Assembly (NCBI GenBank): GCA_024239075.1
Contig: JANBVI010000020.1
Location: forward strand, 1-64,000
Length of the DNA stretch: 64,000 bases
Direction: 5' to 3'
Source of the DNA: Fischerella sp. CENA71
GTDB lineage: Bacteria > Cyanobacteriota > Cyanobacteriia > Cyanobacteriales > Nostocaceae
The first letter of the stretch is position 1. Every line of letters begins with the position of its first letter. The position numbers and the translations under genes are program-made. The notes below the pieces were generated by a model. The model saw only the letters and a list, made by a program, of their open reading frames with translations, was not told the origin of the DNA and did not search any database. Shown in pieces: positions 61,110-64,000 of this stretch.

Positions 61110-62531
61110 CTAATAAATTGTTAACGAATTAATCATTTTTTGGGCTATTTCTAAATATTGCTCATATTCACTTTCCTCTGCTGTATAAGTAATTATATAG
61201 ACTTGATTATCCTTTAAAGTCCAAATAGCCATCCTTTTAATATTATATCCATCTTCTTTGCCACTATAAATCACTTCATGAGCAGGCAAATTTGAGAGTT
61301 TAGTAGGATGGGAATCATGAATTCTAGCATTAGTCAGAAATTGGACTATTTCATTAACAGATGAATTTGTATATTCCACTAAAGAAGTAGGTTCTTTCAA
61401 ATTTTCAACATTGATATTTACCTCTGACGTCATTTTTTTTGTCCTACCTATTGAGTGTGGCCAAAATTTCACTACATCTCCGGTAAATGGATCACCTATT
61501 TGTTGAAAATTCCAAGATTGGGGATATTGTATTCTAATGCTATAAGTGGGATTCTCATAAATCGAGAATTTTGTATCTGCTAATGGATATTGCTTTTGGG
61601 GGTCGAATATTTGTCTGATTTGTGGAACTGTCAATACTGTTATGAAGAAAATGCTAATAAATAGCACTAATAGGATCGCATATTTTTTGCTTAATCTCCA
61701 CTTTTTAGTCGTCTTAATATCTGCAATTGCTTGTAAAACTTCACTTACAGATTGGTAGCGATCGCGGAAGTCATAGCTTACCATTCTGTCTAAAATATCT
61801 ATTACATGAGGTTTAATATGTTTAATGTTTATCAGACCTCGCCAAAAAATTCTACTACTATTGGGATCTCTTGGTAGATGTTCGGGCAAAATACCTGTAA
61901 GAGCTTGGATAGCAATTAATCCTACAGCATAAATATCACTGTTAAATTTTGGTTGACCATTATTTTGTTCATGCGGCATATAACCAGGAGTACCAATAGC
62001 AATTGTTTTTCCTTGCAAATTGGCAGCCAAGGCACTAATTTGTTTCACTGCTCCAAAATCAATTAAGACTAGCTTATTGTCACTAGTACGTCTCATTAAA
62101 TTTGCAGGTTTAATATCTCGATGAATAACATTTTGTTGATGGACATACTTGAGTATATTTAATACATCTTCTAAAAAGCCGATTACCTTTTCTTCACTCC
62201 ATTTGCTATCTGTTTTTAGTTCTAAACTAATAACATTACCTTCTATATATTCCTGAACTAAATAAAAATCTTCATTTTCCTGAAAATGAGCCAAAAGCCT
62301 GGGTATTTGATCGTGGTTGCCTAATTGGTAAAGAACTTGTGCTTCCTGCTCAAATAAACGTTTAGCCGTTTGTAAAAGAAACGGATCGGTAGATTTGGGT
62401 TTGAGCCGCTTGACAACACAATAAGGATTACCTGGTAAATCCTTATCTTTAGCCAGATAAGTCTCAGCAAACCATCCTTTTCCTAATTGTTTGATGATTT
62501 CGTAGCGCCCTCGGAGGGTTGTTCCTAACAT
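61110..62531 (-). CDS. Ser/Thr protein kinase with transmembrane helix and PsbP-like C-terminal domain
   Basis: The protein has 473 residues. The N-terminal Hanks-type kinase (1-275) has GKGWFAETYLAKD (a glycine loop ending in W-F), CVVKRLKP (lysine), VIHRDIKPANLMRR (catalytic loop), LIDFGAVKQ (DFG) and GTPGYMPHEQN. A membrane helix (YAILLVLFISIFFITVLTVP, about 287-306) follows. The extracytoplasmic C-terminal part (~325-473: IRIQYPQSWNFQQIGDPFTG, VNINVENLKEPTSLVEYTNS) resembles PsbP/MOG1-type domains often fused to cyanobacterial kinases and may sense ligands outside. Convergent with the protease-TPR gene. Confidence 0.88.
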   Translation of the reverse strand: MLGTTLRGRYEIIKQLGKGWFAETYLAKDKDLPGNPYCVVKRLKPKSTDPFLLQTAKRLFEQEAQVLYQLGNHDQIPRLLAHFQENEDFYLVQEYIEGNVISLELKTDSKWSEEKVIGFLEDVLNILKYVHQQNVIHRDIKPANLMRRTSDNKLVLIDFGAVKQISALAANLQGKTIAIGTPGYMPHEQNNGQPKFNSDIYAVGLIAIQALTGILPEHLPRDPNSSRIFWRGLINIKHIKPHVIDILDRMVSYDFRDRYQSVSEVLQAIADIKTTKKWRLSKKYAILLVLFISIFFITVLTVPQIRQIFDPQKQYPLADTKFSIYENPTYSIRIQYPQSWNFQQIGDPFTGDVVKFWPHSIGRTKKMTSEVNINVENLKEPTSLVEYTNSSVNEIVQFLTNARIHDSHPTKLSNLPAHEVIYSGKEDGYNIKRMAIWTLKDNQVYIITYTAEESEYEQYLEIAQKMINSLTIY

Positions 62532-63252
62532 TCAATTTGATCCAAGGTTATACATTTTCTGGTTTGACAAGAGAAAATTGGGAGCGAAGAAAAGTCATTT
62601 TTATGTTTATTTTGGGACTCTCCTGTAAATGACTAGCTTGCCAAAGAGTAGGTTCAGCTTTTACACATGATTATTTGCTAGTTTTGGTAGACAGCGGAGA
62701 TGGTAATTTTCTCAACTAGGCAATATTCAAGTTAAATATGCGATCGCTGCTTAATTCTGATATATTACCTAATTTAGCAGAATTTATATAAGTCAAAAAA
62801 ATTAGGTGTCATAGTTAACTCAATCTAACACTTATACCAATTCTATGTGAGGCTGTATAGAACTGTAAGACCAGAAGCGGAGAAACTGGAATGTCCTGTC
62901 TTGATAGGTTCGGCAGCTATAGAGAAATTGTAGAGCGGCTAAAGCAGGAATTTCATCTAGAAGTCAAATATAAGACAATTAATTTTTCGAGAAAATGTTC
63001 TTGTTTATACATTAATTTTACTAAAGCCATCTTGTATAGAAAGATATCAACGATGTATAGTCATCCATAATCATCTTTCAAACAACATCCTAAATATATC
63101 AAGTTCAAATAATTAGCTGTTACTAACAGGACAGCTATAGCTAGTTAATGGAGATTGAACAACTTCTTAACATTAACTCAGTAGCTCTTGCCTTTTCAAG
63201 AAAGTAAGAGTCAATTTTTGATGACTGTTTTGTAGTGTGAGGATTTAAGACA
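62532..63252. other. Stretch without an intact gene
   Basis: Apart from a short transposase remnant (62891-62980), no gene is seen. TATACCAATTCTATGTGAGG near 62835 looks like the edge of an insertion element, since TATACCAATT also occurs near 10837. The last ~70 bases are the leader of the porin gene. Confidence 0.5.
62891..62980 (+). pseudogene. IS630-type transposase fragment
   Basis: A frame of about 30 codons reads LDRFGSYREIVERLKQEFHL and EVKYKT. This matches the helix-turn-helix region 'SYREIVEYLKxxFxLEVxYKTVH' of IS630-family transposases. Nothing else of the gene is visible on either side, so it is a small relic. Confidence 0.55.
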
Positions 63253-64000
63253 GTGATAGGGAAAAAATATTTACTCGTAAATGGTGCTTCAGCAATTTTG
63301 TTGTTTCTATCAATAACTGCGGCAGAAGCTGTTGAGCAACCAATCCTAAAAAAAGAAATACTACAACTTCCTACTACAAATGTAGCTCAGTTGAGTGAAA
63401 AAGAATTAGTACCATCAAAGAAAAAACCAAAAGAAAATTCCCTTGAATGGCAGGAACAAAATACTACTCTGCAATCAGATTTAAATTTGGATGCAGAACA
63501 ATCAAAAAATCAGGTAAGTGATATTTCCCAGCAAAAAGATGACGAAAATACCTCAAGAAATAGCATTGAGCAAGTGACATCCGTGTCTCAATTATCGGAT
63601 GTGCGACCTACTGATTGGGCTTTTCAAGCATTGCAATCTCTCGTAGAACGGTATGGCGTAATTGCTGGTTATCCAGATGGCACCTTCCGAGGGAATCGTC
63701 CGATGACACGCTACGAATTTGCTGCGGGATTAAATGCAGCCTTGGACAAGATTAATGAACTTGCTGCTGCTGGTACAGAAGATAAAGTTCGTAAAGAGGA
63801 TTTAGTCACACTGCAAAAACTACAAGAAGAGTTTGCTGCTGAATTAACTGCTTTACGAGGTCGTGTTGATAATCTAGAAGCTCGTACAGCAGAAATAGCA
63901 GCTAATCAATTCTCGACAACTACAGTACTCGGAGGAGAAGTAATTTTTGCAGTGGCGAGCGCCTTTGGAGGTAACCCACCAGGGGGATGTAGATTTTTAG
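63253..64000 (+). CDS. Iron uptake porin with SLH domain (5' part, cut by window end)
   Basis: The frame opens at GTG 63253 (GAGGA about 11 bases upstream) and runs off the window after 249 codons. A signal peptide (LVNGASAILLFLSITAAEA) is followed by a low-complexity linker rich in Lys, Glu and Gln. The S-layer homology domain then starts VSQLSDVRPTDWAFQALQSL, with RYGVIAGYPDGTFRGNRPMT and RYEFAAGLNAALDKINEL. A coiled coil (LQKLQEEFAAELTALRGRVD) leads into the beginning of the beta-barrel. This is the standard layout of cyanobacterial SomA/iron-uptake-type outer membrane porins, in which the SLH domain binds peptidoglycan-linked polysaccharide. Confidence 0.88.
   Translation, partial: MIGKKYLLVNGASAILLFLSITAAEAVEQPILKKEILQLPTTNVAQLSEKELVPSKKKPKENSLEWQEQNTTLQSDLNLDAEQSKNQVSDISQQKDDENTSRNSIEQVTSVSQLSDVRPTDWAFQALQSLVERYGVIAGYPDGTFRGNRPMTRYEFAAGLNAALDKINELAAAGTEDKVRKEDLVTLQKLQEEFAAELTALRGRVDNLEARTAEIAANQFSTTTVLGGEVIFAVASAFGGNPPGGCRFL

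Overview
The window comes from a diazotrophic, phycobilisome-containing cyanobacterium, most likely a filamentous heterocyst-forming one (Nostocales). The evidence is a nif accessory cluster (serine acetyltransferase, nifV, nifZ, nifT), photosynthesis genes (ndhS, cpcT, psp29/thf1, hemF), a COP23 gene and a 5' part of an SLH-domain porin. GCGATCGC (HIP1) octamers are scattered throughout, and short tandem repeats typical of this group fill many intergenic gaps. No rRNA, tRNA or CRISPR array was recognised.

Layout. 1-4912: AEC transporter, DUF4278 protein, GlsB-type membrane protein, an LD-carboxypeptidase coupled to a membrane-anchored coiled-coil protein, and a methyltransferase. 4924-8512: IS5 remnant, a cysteine-type sulfatase and its own formylglycine-generating enzyme, and a small secreted Tyr/Arg/Asp-rich protein. 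9094-13326: nif accessory genes. 13327-19727: gene-poor and repeat-rich, with a metallophosphoesterase, a truncated SnoaL-like gene, a DUF697 GTPase and MITE-like elements, one of which supplies the tsaE stop codon. 19725-22211: tsaE, yvcK, ruvC.

22199-30207 is the most unusual part. It holds a frameshifted remnant of an effector-associated-type domain (EAD), a 1127-residue SF1 helicase fused to a PLD-like domain, and a convergent operon encoding an unrecognised 310-residue protein, a caspase-like protein that lacks its catalytic centre, and an EAD fused to a non-catalytic FGE-sulfatase-type domain. A DUF433/DUF5615 toxin-antitoxin pair follows. I read this as a conflict or defence island. 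The individual domains are recognisable; the idea that they form one system is inference.

30315-48051 is housekeeping: an energy-coupling-type ABC ATPase, a Kef-type antiporter with Usp domain, HAS-barrel protein, ndhS, rodA, mrp, an SRPBCC protein between G-rich repeat arrays, hemF, a STAS protein, cpcT, psp29, a holin-like protein flanked by inverted repeats, ExbD/ExbB, two small unknown genes with hairpins, a quinone oxidoreductase and a cNMP-binding histidine kinase. 48186-48652 is a truncated sodium:solute symporter. 48656-62531 is dominated by exported TPR proteins and trypsin-like proteases. A protease homologue with Asp in place of the catalytic Ser, a COP23 protein, an intact protease and a protease-TPR protein form a co-directional run, followed by a Ser/Thr kinase with a PsbP-like C-terminal domain. 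nadC, a CPA1 antiporter, a dipeptide-type permease and an RNase D-like exonuclease lie in between. The window ends inside a porin gene.
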